Part shown: one piece after another, positions 23,000 to 34,853 of the stretch
Position numbering within the stretch: position 1 is the first letter of the stretch
Layout of the letters: the number at the start of each line of letters is the position of its first letter
Source: Cinnamomum chago
Taxonomy: Eukaryota > Streptophyta > Magnoliopsida > Laurales > Lauraceae
Reading direction: 5' to 3'
Assembly: GCA_038049695.1 (NCBI GenBank)
Contig: CP142453.1
Location: 1,071,501-1,135,500, forward strand
Length of the DNA: 64,000 bases
Position numbers and translations under genes: made by a program
The notes under the pieces: generated by a model
Seen by the model: only the letters and a program-made list of their open reading frames with translations
The model's database searches: none
Told to the model about the DNA's origin: nothing

Positions 23000-23184
23000 C
23001 AGAAATGCAAAAGATACTCGCGCGAAGGGGGTATGAAAAAGGAGGCCAACTTGGTCACACTCACACGTGCCAGGTTGAAGCCATAGAGGAGTGGGCCACA
23101 CCCAATCAGTGATGCCCCACACGGCCCCACATGTGTAATGTGCCCACAAGAGTCCAAGTCTCATAGCACCAATCAGGTGGCACC

Positions 23185-24377
23185 TAACACACTTGGGAAG
23201 ATGACCACACAAGCGCACCCTGCTATTGGTGTGCTACACCTAGCGGCTAAGCCCATGGGTGCCACCGGCTCACCGCACACAAAAGGAGAGTGGCTGGGGG
23301 ATTTTTAGGGGCAAAACCTATTTAACCTAAATATTAAGATTAGTTTTTTTTTTTTTTCCTTCTTTCGTCCACCGGCGAGGATGTCCGGCTTTGCGAGAGC
23401 CGACTAGTTCTTCTAACACCTGAAGCCCCATGGTAACTTAGCCAATTAAGCCTTTTATTATAAGTGGCTCCAAACAGATTTGATGGAGGACGTGGCCTAA
23501 ATAGATTTGATTGGCGTCGTCAAATCCATATAGCCGACCCCACCTAGTGGGAAAATGCTTGATTTGATTTGGTTTGATTTAACTCCAAAAAGAGCACAAG
23601 TTCAAAATTTCAACCTTCAATTTTGGAGCCTTGGTCCTGGCCAACTCGGGACATCGATTTAGTTCTTTTTTTTCACCGACTCACATTACATTATGGTCTC
23701 TCATGAATCAGGGCAGTACCAACGTCTGTAGATTCTAGTACTACGTTAGAGCAAACTAACTATGTTAATATATTTCTTACCTTCTCGAACCATTATCTCT
23801 TGGAAGACGTCCGATAAAATTGGAGTTATACCTTCTTGAACTATTGTACATATGAAAATGAGGTCTATCCTTCACGAAAGATTCTCACCTGCCAGCAGGC
23901 TGCATGCTTGGCCAGCTTGTGGACTGCATTTGGACGATGAATTCCTTTCTTTGGACGTAGGATTGATAGGAGGATCTCTTCATAGTCCTTGATTTGATAA
24001 TTTAAAAGTTTAGCAGCCTTTTAACCATAAACTTTTTTTAGACTCAATTCAACGGCAAAAAAGGTTGATGATGAGGATAAAATCGGGCATGATTGCAAAT
24101 CACAAGGGATAGAGTTCCACTGATCATAAGGTGGGCCCAATAGAGCTCGACTGCACATGCACATGGAGTACTAACTTATGATTCATAAATGTGACAGATG
24201 ATAATATATGTCTGTGAGGAAGGTTAAACGTCACATGCACATATAACGAATTATAGAGCGTGTAGTCACAATATAAATATATGTCTTTGGCGAATATCCC
24301 TACCAGTACAAGTGAAAAAAGGTTATCAACCTGTCTTCACTCGTTTATAAATATAAATGCAAAAAGTCTTCTTGGAT
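23185..24377. other. Spacer between the inverted arms
   Basis: 1193 bp without a gene. It contains a probable LINE tail at about 23475-23580 and otherwise unrecognised sequence. Transcripts from the two arm promoters would diverge away from this spacer. Confidence 0.6.
23475..23580 (+). mobile_element. Fragment of an RTE-type LINE 3' end (or derived SINE)
   Basis: TAGCCGACCCCACCTAGTGG followed by GAAAATGCTTGATTTGATTTGG matches the familiar 3' end of plant RTE LINEs (C-terminus ...ADPT, stop, then short T/G-rich repeats), also carried by some plant SINEs. Only about 100 bp survive. Confidence 0.5.
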
Positions 24378-24976
24378 GGTGCCACCTGATTGGTGCTATG
24401 AGACTTGGACTCTTGTGGGCACATTACACATGTGGGGCCGTGTGGGGCATCACTGATTGGGTGTGGCCCACTCCTCTATGGCTTCAACCTGGCACGTGTG
24501 AGTGTGACCAAGTTGGCCTCCTTTTTCATACCCCCTTCGCGCGAGTATCTTTTGCATTTCTGTTTATAAATTCTCCAGCACTCTCTCTCTCTCTCTCTCT
24601 CCATTTTGCATTGGAAAGATGTTTGATTTCTCTGGGAACCTGATAAAATCTTTGATGATGGGCTGTTTCTAAATCACATCACAATCCCTCAGGTAGTTTT
24701 TTTTTCCCCTTCAAATTTGATGCTAACTTTTGATTGTTGGAAGTTTCTTTGTGGATTCAATAGTGATGTAGGGCTTTCAGTTGCTAGGCCTTTTCTACTT
24801 TTAAGATCTTGATGTTATATTTGGGAGTACTGTTTTGTGGGGTTTTATATCTTTAAGGGTTTGTTTGAGATTTAATTGGATTTAGTAGTAATTAAAAGTG
24901 ACATGGATGATTTTATTTTGGTGATTTTTGTTTACTTTTTTATGATTCTGTATCCCTTTAGGTTTGAATTGATGAG
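24378..24976 (+). repeat. Inverted repeat, right arm: duplicated promoter and first exon
   Basis: Inverted copy of 22586-23184. It holds the same G-box (24493-24498), TATA (24563-24572), CT leader, upstream ORF (24619-24672) and donor (CAG/GTAGT at 24692/24693), now pointing right. I noticed one clear mismatch, in the A/T run beside the donor. No coding exon for it to splice to is visible in the next 1.4 kb before the convergent ABCF5 3' end. Confidence 0.88.
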
Positions 24977-26113
24977 GTTTAAATGGTATGAGATGATAAT
25001 AATTAAAAAAATTGTAATGGTGGCTCTAAGCTGGCATAGAGCTTAGTGGAAGCAAGAAAAGGCCTTTGTTTGCCACGCCAGGCAAGCGTGGTTACCAACT
25101 TTTGTTTTTTAGCAAAATCTTTGGCGCCTATTTGTTGCTTTAGCTAAATATGTTCATATGTATTTTTTCCCAATGGAATTCAAGTAACAGTTACTAATTG
25201 CCATTTTTCATCATGCCTACTTCTAATTATCCTTGTTGTTTTGCGTGTATATATTGCATAAATATTCAAATGTGAATTGTCCACACAGTTGACATGGGTT
25301 CAAGTTATCTTTGTCCTTTACACTACCTCACAAGTCCAAATTTGATACTCATCCAACTTTTACAGTTAAATTATCCATTAAAATGATTACAATAACCGAA
25401 CACCTGAGCGCAAAAAGAAAATCATAAACTAATCAATTTCCATTACCTATAACATAGAAAGTCATAATACAATTTTCCTCCCTTTCACATAGTAACAGTT
25501 TCTTGGCCTATGAGTGAGTAGCTATTATTATATTAGTGGTGTTTGTATTATAAGCATTTTCTTGATAGGTACTAGAACATTTAATTAACTAAAAAGGGTC
25601 ACTTGGAAAAGTATGGAAACCACACACTTGGGGTGCCTTTTCAAGAATCTGAGGAGCTTTTAAGTCCAATGTTTGTGGCTATAGTTTTTCCTTCATTACC
25701 AAAACCATATGATTACAATATTCCCAATCTTCTCTTTGGTTCCTCTTCCTTTTGTCTTTTGCCAATATAATATGCCCCGGAGAAAACTAAGCTGAATGAT
25801 TGTATCTGTTACGGTGGAAAGAGACAGTTCTTGTCCATTTTAGTTATTTTGTTGGATTGTGTAGCGTCCAAGGCGGGGCTCCACACTCCAAATCAATTGA
25901 AGGGCCTATAGCTATTCTCCCATGGTTGCTTCCATAGTGAATGAGACCTTTCCTCTCTTTATTTCACACCTCTGTGAACATGCTACTTTCTACATCCAAT
26001 TGAACATGCTACTTTTCTCAGAATCTGAATTGCCAAGTTTTTTTTTATAGGCCACCAATCTGATACAAACCCAAACCCCCTCCTTTTTTTCTTTTTTTTT
26101 CTTTTTTATCTAG
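24977..26113. other. Intergenic region, no gene seen
   Basis: AT-rich, with T-rich tracts near 26041-26107. No protein-like frame was seen. A transcript from the right-arm promoter would cross this stretch. Confidence 0.5.
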
Positions 26114-26307
26114 ACTTGAAATTGGCGCACATAAAACAAATTAACAATAGCGCATGACAGGTAAGACACTCCTGATTTCATATCAAATCTTGCTACAAAA
26201 TGCTGAATGGACTTGAAATTGGCGCACATATAACAAATTAACAATAGCACATGACAGGTAAGACACTCCTGATTTCATATCAAATCTTGCTACAAAATGC
26301 TGAATGG
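26114..26307. repeat. 97-bp perfect-length tandem duplication
   Basis: Copy 1 is 26114-26210 and copy 2 is 26211-26307, each starting ACTTGAAATTGGCGCACAT and ending TGCTGAATGG, with only about two mismatches. It lies 115-308 bp past the ABCF5 stop codon, so it may be in that gene's 3' UTR or polyadenylation region. Confidence 0.9.
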
Positions 26308-26421
26308 TAAATCTAAAAGATTTGACTCAGAATATGTATGTACATTATAAGAGGACCTGCCTGATGCTTGGCTTCTAAGTTATTAATTACAATAATGTTT
26401 TTTGGTCAGTCATCAAAAAGA

Positions 26422-29400
26422 TCAGTTCCATCGTTTGGCATTTTTCAGTCCTTTTGATTTCGCTTTTGCATGTTGGAATGCCATCATTTTCTGTTTCTTC
26501 CTTGCTTCTTTCTCTGCCTGTGTAATTTTAGAAATGCAGCAGGCAATTAAACGGCCACCCACTAAGATCAACTTAGATAAGACTACACTACTCAAAAAGA
26601 ACAAAAGCTGAGATTGCATACCTTTGACATCTTTGATTTGGCCTTCACTTTTGGGGCCTTCGCCTCTAGATCTGCATCACGTTGGAGTTCTCTTTCTCGA
26701 GCAGCAAGGTTTTTCTCTAGATAATACTGTAGATGAAAAATACATCTAATTAAATGATCCAAAACCCTGGATATAATCAGTAAACCATATATAGATTGGC
26801 ATAATTCAAACAAAGCCCTTGTCAAATCTTAATTGCATAGGAAAAAAGAACACTGCCAAAAACCATTACATGATCATGAGAACAATAAACAGATAGCCAT
26901 GCCCATCAGTTTCCAATATTTTCTTCCTAATGTTTTCAGATATGCACAAATTTAAACACTGGTGCCGGGTTGTACAATAAGTCCATGCAAATAATAAATC
27001 CATTCTTTCTGTTTTCCCTTTGAGTTTATCAGAAATGAGGAATTTAACAAATTGGGCCACGGTAAAGACATACTCCATTTTGACTTGAAAACAACAGTCT
27101 CGGCTCCCTAAGCAAAAGGGCAATCCATGTTTGATCAGTGTGTGTGTGTTCCTGTAAGGACTGTCCTTATGCTCTTATGCTGAGGACCACCAAGTGGGGC
27201 CCACCTTGGAACCCCATATATCATGGGAAAAGGGGAAAATGGGGTGGATCAAAGGACCCACGTGGGGCCAACCTAGGTATCAAATTTGAAATCAATCGAA
27301 TACCTCTAATCCCTTCATCCGTGGTCCACAAGTTTAACAACTTTATATAAAACCACAAAAATTGACCCTCAATCCAACGGTCTATTCCATTCGGATCGAT
27401 GCAAATCCATGGGATCGGTGACTATAGGGGGTTGTGTATGTGTGGTGCATTTGGATGGGTCATAAGGTGGGGCCCCACTCAGTGGTCCTCACTGTAAAAT
27501 GGCAAGGACCATCCTAACACGACCAATACTCAATCAAATCAATAAAGTGACGGCTACCAGCAAAGCCTCATTTATGCATTTTGAGATGCTTTTATATGTT
27601 ACCCGGTTTTTTTTTTTGTTGTTGTTGTTGTTGTAAGAAAGGAAGAAATCTAACTTCTTTTATAGTGCACTTACATTGTAATCTCCTCCATAGTCTTGAA
27701 GTTTTCTGTGATCAATAAAGTGACGGCTACCAGCAAAGCCTCATTTACGCATTTTGAGATGCTTTTACATGTTACCCTTTCTTTCTTTCTTTTTTTTTTT
27801 TTATTGAAAGAAATGAACAAATCTAACTTCTTTTATAGTGCACTTACATTGTAATCTCCTCCATAGTCTTGAAGTTTTCTGTTCTTCACCTCCACCACTC
27901 TATTAACTATCTGCTTTACGAAGTATCGATCGTGAGAAACAGTAATGACTGTACCCTGGTACTCCATTATTGCCTCCTTCAAATATCAAAGATGACAAAA
28001 GGATATGAAACTTCAATAATTGTGATTTCCTTGATGCTTTAAGCACAGAAATAAACAGAACTGCATTGCAATGTAAATGAACATGAAACTGTACCTCAAG
28101 CATCTCTTTTGATGGAATGTCCAAGTGGTTAGTTGGTTCATCCAAAACTAGCAGAGTTGATGGTTTGACCATGAACTTGCAGAAAGCAAGTCGTGCCTAC
28201 ACCAACAACAGGACAATAATTGCAATAATCACCATACTGCTATCATCATAACTGTAGCCTTATTCTTATCTAAGGTTGGCTAAAATAAAGAACACATAAT
28301 TAACTAAGGAAGTGACAAAAACTAAACGAACACAAAATGTATGAGGGATCAATCATTAGCCCCGCTGGTTCCAGGGTTTAGGCTTTCTATGTAAGCTTCT
28401 TTTACAAATTACAAGCGAATACCAAATTTAGGGCTCTATTGAGACTGCTTGGGTTAATTGCTGGTCTCATGAAACTATGGAGTATACTAAGACTAACTGA
28501 TAATAATAATAAAAAATCAAATGGTACTGATAAAGGGAATATTCCCAATGCAAGAAAACCTGCAACTTTCAGTAACTAGGAAAGGAAGCAATTGGAAATA
28601 AGAATATTTTTTCTTTAACGATAGTAAGAGAACATGTCCGAGACTTATTCCATATACCTTCTCACCACCACTTAAAAGTGAGACATTTCTGTCAAGCATG
28701 TCTGCTTTAAAATTACAGCGACCAAGGAGTCCCTTAATATCATCAATTCTCCAGTCCTCTGCAGCTTCTTCTACTGTCTGAATCACAGTTTTCTCCAGAT
28801 CAAGTGCCTCTGCCTGATAGAGAGACACAGTTATCTCAATAGAATCACAAGACTCTCAGAGGTAATTCTAATAATAAAATGCTACAATTGGAAGGTGCTC
28901 ATTGTCACAACCAAGAAGATACGGGTTTGAGTCATGTTTCCAATAAAAAAAATTAATGCAAATAAAAAGCTATAGAACAATTAATTCAGCAATGGCTTCC
29001 CAACTGAAGGTTGGAAGTGAAAAATCAAGATGATTGATGACTTTGCCAAAGTTAGGCGATAGCGTGCAGATTGGATTAATGTTTAGATGAACAATGTAAT
29101 CAATCTTTTTTTTTTTTTTAATTTTCTGGATTGAAAAGACAACCGATGCTTTTTTTTCTTTTTTTTTCTTTGTCGAAGTCATGTGTTCTAGACATATGTA
29201 CAGTTAAAAATTCCTCATGACAGATGAATGTATACTAATGTGTTGCTGTGGTGAATGCAATGCTCCACAAAAACTAGGAATAGGATAAATTCAGATATTT
29301 TTACAGTTAAAAGAAAGAGTGGGGACCTCTGAAAAAGTGAGAGAAGGTATGAACAGATATAAAGCATGGATAGGCAAGGACGTGCCATAAACCTGGCAGT

Positions 29401-32400
29401 GACACGGATTTTACACATAAAAATGAAATATTAGATATGAAATGATGCAGAAACATTGTCCATCCAGAAGAATCTAGGTATCATGTCTAAGAAAAATATT
29501 TAACAAAAAAATGGGTTTGAATATTTCACAAAAATTTGAGAACGTCGTCAATTGGTTTGGGGATTTTGGAAAATATCTTTCTTCATAATTTTTACATTTA
29601 AAAAAGTGGCCAAAAGTCTGCAACAGTAGATTCCATCTAGACAAATGCTTTACAACTTGACATTACCATTCGGACAAATAGAGCACAACAAGACATTAGA
29701 ACCCAGATATGTATATATCCAGTTTATGACATACACCTAAGCATCAGTAACATTAAAATATCCAGTTTAACAGTAAAACAAAGTAAACTAATGCTAAAAC
29801 ATACCTGGTTTTGCTCAAAATAATTTGGCAGAACATTATGCTCCCCAATCAAAACTTCACCTCCTCTAGGCTTCTCGGAACCCATAATCAATTTAAGCAA
29901 AGTACTCTTCCCACATCCATTTGGACCAATAAGAGCAATTTTCTCCCCTTTCTCAATCATAAGATTCGCCTTATCGAACAGCACCTGGAATGAAAACGCA
30001 CACAATGATTACAAAAATGTAAAAAATATTAAATGTCTGATGCAGACCTTTTCTTCTGTACCATCGAGCAGATTCTACACACCTTATCACCATATCCAAA
30101 TTCTAGATTCTTAATCATCACTACAGATCTTCCACTTCTGCCTCGCTCGGGAAATCTAAACTTTATTTGTTTCCGTTGAAAAGGCTTTTCAACTTGGTCC
30201 TCAACTTGAAGTTTTTCCAGCTTCTGTAAATAACAAAGGCATCCCCAGAGACAAACAGTTAGTTCAAAGCAATTAAAAACTGCTAACTCTTCATATTTGA
30301 CATTCTCTCTACAGGGGAAATTAAATATCCTGCATTCTACTAGCATTCAAGGAGATATATTCTGGAAGCCCAAAAAATTTAGAGCTGCTTTCTTAATTGC
30401 CATGTCAGTAGTCCAGGGCATATTTGTTTCTTCTCAAGGAAATAATATACATATACTTCTTTCATAAAACTTAAGGAAATCATGTTCTATGAGTTCCACG
30501 GGCATGGAAAACATAAAGGAGTCAATTTCTGTTCAATTCAGTTACGCTGAAAACCTAATACAGAATCTCGGTACAAAACTCAAACATATCCAGCCTTGTT
30601 TGGCTGAGTAAATCGAGGCTAAAATCTGTCAGACTTCTCGTATGCACAGTGATAAGAGTGCATATATATACAGCGCTGATCACTTGCACACCTTGATTTT
30701 GAGTGCCCTGCATGCCACATGCTAGGGGCCCACAGGGGACCCCACCTAGGTTTCTTTTTTTTTTTTTTTGTGTGTGTGTGTGTGCGTGTTTTTTTTTTTT
30801 AATAAAATTTCAAGCCCATCGGAACACCCTAAAACCAATTTTTAGTGGTTGGAATGGGTAAAAAATAAAAATAAAAAAAACTCTGAGAAGCCCCATTAAC
30901 TTCAACTACCAATGAAAAATAATACAAATAAATAAAAAATACATTGGTCTCCTTGAATGTCGATTTCACTCAGGCCAAACTCTATTATTAAAAAAAAAAA
31001 AAAAAACATTGTTAGATGTTCCATTTTGGCTTCTTGTTTCAGTCAAAATGAATGAAAATGACAATTTATGTCAGCGCACCTCTGGAATAATAATAGAAGA
31101 TATTTTTAGAATCCTATTATTTCTAACTTGCTTGACCAATACTCCAACTAATAAATTTGATCCATGAATTTAGCCATTACATGTGATATAGAGATAAATA
31201 AGCTTAATGGAAGTGACACATAATTGGTGGCCATTGCCCACGAACTTTTCTACTTAAAGTAATTCTAGCACAATGATGTAATTCAAGAGATGAACAAAGG
31301 GAGACACAAGGAGTCAATATCTAGTTACAAAGGTTCTTTCATGAGCATGATAAACAAGAAGCAGAAACAGCTCAAGCGTCAATGTTCACCGGAAATCTTT
31401 TCCATTAGAGTGACTGACAAGCGAATCAAATCTGAAGTACCTTTTCTGCACTGGATGCACGACCTGCATTAGCTCCAGCACCCAACCTATTTATTATGTC
31501 TTTTGTCTGCTCAATTTGCTTCTGTTGCTTCTCCCATGCTGCATATTGAGATTCAATCCATGCTGCTTTTGCTAAAACATACTCAGAATAATTCCCTTCA
31601 AATGTCCTGGATACTCCCATATCAGTTTCCACGATTTTTGTACACAGCTGATCAAGGAAGGCTCTGTCATGAGATATTATGACCATCGGCACATCTTGCT
31701 TCTTAAGGTAACCTTCAAGCCACTCAATGGTATCAAGATCAAGATGGTTTGTGGGTTCATCCAGAAGTAGCAAATCAGGTTCCTGCAAATGAATGAATAT
31801 CTTAGTGCTCACCCCCGGACCAAAGGCAATAACAATGATTAAAGGCCAATCATAGATTCATATGGGACAAGAAAAATGGAATTAAGGGCCAATCCAAAGT
31901 ACTTCTTGTCATTGGCAATATCAATCACGAGGTTTGAGTCTATAATGTGCTACAATTAGATCCATGGCATTTAAAGTTCAAAACTATGAATTGAGATCCA
32001 CAGCTTCAAGATCTAAAAAAATAAATAAATCAAACAATAACATATTCTTAACCTAGGAGCATTGCACTTAGTTACTAAGCTCTGGTTTGGTCTCTTCTTT
32101 TTTTTTTTTAAATGGTTTGGTCAAAAAAATTAAAAAATTAAATAAACATTTTATAAAACTTAAGATCCTCTCTCTCTCTCTCTCTGAATCTTTTTTCTTC
32201 ATCTCTTAAAAGGTAAGGTTTCTTAGGGACTTTGTTTGATTTCATTTCCTGTTCTTTGCATCACAGTGCTTCGTTTGGGCTAATTCAGATCTGGGATACA
32301 CCAAATCCAATTGAACCCAACCTAGACCCGGCCTTATTCCTGTTTACAAATGCAATTGTTGGATCTGGGTGCTCCTGGAGTCCAAGACCGAACCCGCACC

Positions 32401-34370
32401 TCAATTGTCTCAGTCACACTCTGGCCATTTGTGCCCGAGAAGAATACAGAGGAGGGGATTAGATCTCAACTTGCCTAGGGGACCCACCTTATATGTGCAA
32501 AAACATGCTAACACAAAACTCAAGCACCTAAACAGGAGAACTCATAATGCCTGTGTCCTAATCCCCAAAATATGCTGGTAAGTCTGGTCCGTTCATTAGA
32601 TGGTCTACAATTGAACGAAAGCAATGGACAGGTAAAATTAGCACCCAACATCAGTACATCATTATTGTTGTTGAAGCATTGTTCCATCAATAATAGTATA
32701 AATTCCTGTGGCCCACCTGATGAGCAGATTTACCCTAATGGAACATATAGAAGGTGGGACCCATATTTTGAATGGCTTGGGTCCTGTACATATGCTTCTC
32801 TGGAGAGTAAACATGCACAAGTGTGTCACTGTACCATACTCAAGTACCAAGTCTAAAATTGTGTACACACATTCCTCTTAAGATTAAGGTACACGAAAAG
32901 GAAGTGAACTAAAAAGATGTTATACACTTTCCTTTGTTTAACAAATCAGTGACTTCTAAAGGACACAACCATGGATAACCAATACTCCTAAGTTGCACTC
33001 GGGCACCATAAAATTTTTTATCGGAAATGAGCATCACCTTTCACTATCTCAGTCTCATGCAAATAAAAAGAAAAAGAGGAGAGCTTTGACCGGATGGTAC
33101 CGACAATTTAGAGGCCTGGACCAATTGCAGGGTTCATAATTTACATAGCACAAATCAACTGAGGCATGAGCCCAGTATAATGTAAAAGAACTAGTTTAGA
33201 CTACTATATCAAAACCCGGATAAAAAAATCAAGCATTACAAACGAGGAACATCAATTCAGAGATGAAGAACAAATTTGTAAATACATCTTTAGTCCAAAA
33301 AAGTCTGCCACAATTCGAAATAACCATGTCATATAATTCCAACTGACTAACTTAAATGAAGAGATGGAAGCAGTCAACTGGAAATTACTGCTAAACAAAG
33401 CTTTTTCCAATCAACAATTCAGTATTACAACAATCTGTACAGCATTATAATTTTTTTTTTAAAATAAAGTTTTTGAGGGGAAGAGAATCACCTGAAGCAG
33501 AATCTTGCCCAAAGAAATTCTCATCTGCCACCCACTACTGTAGGATGCCACTAACCGCTCAGAATCCTCTGGACCAAATCCAAGTTCTGGCATCATCTTA
33601 CTTATCTTCACATCCACCACATCAAGATCAACAGCCTGTGCCTTCCTCTGCAGCAAGTCCAACTCATCCAAAAGCCTCCCCATCAGCCCCAAATCATCCA
33701 CCGCGCTCTCCAGCGCCTTCTGCACCCTCTCCAACCTCGCTGCAATCTCCATTTCCTCTTTAAACGCGCTCACAAACTCTTCCTTCACCGTCCTGCTGGG
33801 GCACACCTCAAATTCCTGGCTCAAAAAGGCAATCTTCATATTCGCTTTGGCCTTAATTACATTCCCCGAATCAGGCTCATCCTCCCCTGCAATAATCCGC
33901 ATTTGGGTCGTCTTCCCCGCGCCATTAACACCCACCAACCCCACTTTCTGCCCTTTCTTTACTTCCCAGCTCACATCCTTCAAAACAGTAACCCCTTTAA
34001 AGCTCTTGCTGATGTTTTCTAACCTAACGCCTGAGGAAACGCCCGACGCGCCGCTGTTCGACGGCTTATTACTCTTCTTTTGATGAGCATCGGTATCGGA
34101 AAACAGGGATTCTAAGTCATCTACGCCTGCAGATTTCTCCGCTACGGAGGTTTCCGCGGAAACCGCCGAAATTCTTGGGAAAGTTCTAGGGTTTTTCCAC
34201 TTACGATTCAAAAAACTGAACTTTTTGTTGAAACTGATACCGATTCTGATGGATTGAGTTGGAGAAGTGGAAATCGATCGGAGACTTGTTCTCGGAGCGT
34301 GTAAAGCCGCCGAACCAGTGAAGAAGGCGGATCGAAGATCAATGGATTGGATTTTGCTTGAGACGTCCAT
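26422..34370 (-). CDS. ABCF5: ABC-F ATPase ABCF5 (GCN5-like), complete, nine exons
   Basis: Exons in gene order: 34370-33492, 31782-31441, 30223-30083, 29984-29805, 28813-28658, 28196-28095, 27976-27848, 26726-26622, 26517-26422. All introns are GT-AG and phase 0, giving 709 residues (Arabidopsis ABCF5 is about 690). I chose the Met at 34370, three codons inside the longest frame, because [14 protein letters not shown] aligns with the family start. An N-terminal region of about 75 residues rich in Ser/Arg could be a plastid transit peptide. NBD1: Walker A GVNGAGKT (147-154), Walker B LLLLDE (297-302). NBD2: Walker A GPNGCGKS (474-481), signature LSGGE (561-565), Walker B LLVLDE (581-586). The C-terminus is Lys-rich, ending NAKRWN. 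There are no membrane segments; ABC-F proteins act on ribosomes or translation. The NBD1 signature reads SSGW instead of SGGW (278-281). Some introns hold MITE and SINE insertions. Confidence 0.95.
27154..27518. mobile_element. Candidate MITE in the last-but-one ABCF5 intron
   Basis: Ends form an imperfect inverted pair: GTAAGGACTGTCCTTATG on the left, and GTTAGGATGGTCCTTGCC as the reverse complement of the right. The interior is rich in GTGGGGCCCAC-type strings, unlike the flanking AT-rich intron. No target duplication was resolved. Confidence 0.45.
27538..27882. repeat. 172-bp tandem duplication copying the end of ABCF5 exon 7 into the next intron
   Basis: Copy A is 27538-27709 and copy B is 27711-27882, both running from ATCAATAAAGTGACGGC to GAAGTTTTCTGT. 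Copy B contains the real 3' end of exon 7 and its GTAAGT donor. Copy A carries a second version of the last 31 exon bases (27675-27705) with the same donor, preceded on the minus strand by GATCACAG, a possible acceptor. Internal T-rich and (GTT)n tracts differ between the copies. Confidence 0.88.
28888..28952 (+). mobile_element. SINE fragment in an ABCF5 intron
   Basis: B-box-like GGGTTTGAGTCATG is followed by TTTCCAAT and an A-rich tail, matching the order seen in the minus-strand fragment at 22122-22205. A fragment only. Confidence 0.4.
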
Positions 34371-34566
34371 CTGCAGCATCTGGGAGAAGAGGATTTCGAA
34401 AAATGAATGTAGAGGGAATGGATGAAGTTAGGGTTTTGAATTGGGCATCAGTGTTGGGATTTTGGGAAGGGTAATCTCTGGAAACTCAAATGAATTGAGT
34501 TGAGACTTGAGAGAGTGTGTTTCAGAGAGAAACCCTCGGTCCTATGAAAATGGCGGAAATGAGAGG

Positions 34567-34574
34567 TATTTATA
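34567..34574 (-). promoter_or_regulatory. TATA box of ABCF5
   Basis: TATAAATA on the minus strand, about 197 bp upstream of the start codon. It would place the transcription start near 34540, ahead of an AG-rich leader. Confidence 0.6.
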
Positions 34575-34646
34575 GGTGCGGAGGGATTTTGTCTTTTATT
34601 TTCAAAATGCCCCTCGTTCTGTTTATAATTACGGATGGGGGGTAAT

Positions 34647-34853
34647 GAAATAAATAAATAAATAAATAAAAACTTTTTTTGGTCTTTTATTTATATTCAA
34701 AGTATACTAGGCTTTTTATGGGGACGACCTTTTTCTAATATGGTTTGGTATAGAAATAAATAAATAAATAAAAACATTTTTTTCTTTTATTTATATTGAA
34801 AGTATATTTGGGATTTTATGGGGACGACCTTTCTCTAATATGGTTTGGAATAG
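34647..34853. repeat. Two-copy tandem repeat of about 105 bp upstream of ABCF5
   Basis: Copies at 34647-34752 and 34753-34853 share (AAAT)n, TTTTATTTATATT, GGGGACGACCTTT and CTAATATGGTTTGG in the same order, with scattered differences. It lies just upstream of the ABCF5 TATA box. Confidence 0.8.

Larger units (their letters stand above)
22586..23184 (-). repeat. Inverted repeat, left arm: promoter and first-exon block of the Cys/His-repeat gene
   Basis: This 599-bp block is repeated in inverted orientation, at the same length and almost base for base, at 24378-24976. The outer junctions are at CTCATCAATTC and the inner ones at GGTGCCACCTG. The arm contains, reading leftward, a G-box (23064-23069), a TATA box, a CT-repeat leader, a small upstream ORF, a splice donor and the start of the leader intron. 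Confidence 0.9.

Noticed and set aside
24281-24643. Open frame sharing about 85 identical residues with a minus-strand frame at 22919-23218
   Set aside because: The identity is explained by the inverted promoter duplication. The frame crosses the TATA box and CT repeat, and its peptide is low-complexity (SLSLSLH).
22577-24985. Reading the 599-bp inverted arms as the terminal repeats of a Mutator-like transposon
   Set aside because: The 9-bp flanks differ (CCACAGAGA and GTTTAAATG), the TATA boxes point outward, and the arms contain a splice donor and leader fitting the adjacent gene.
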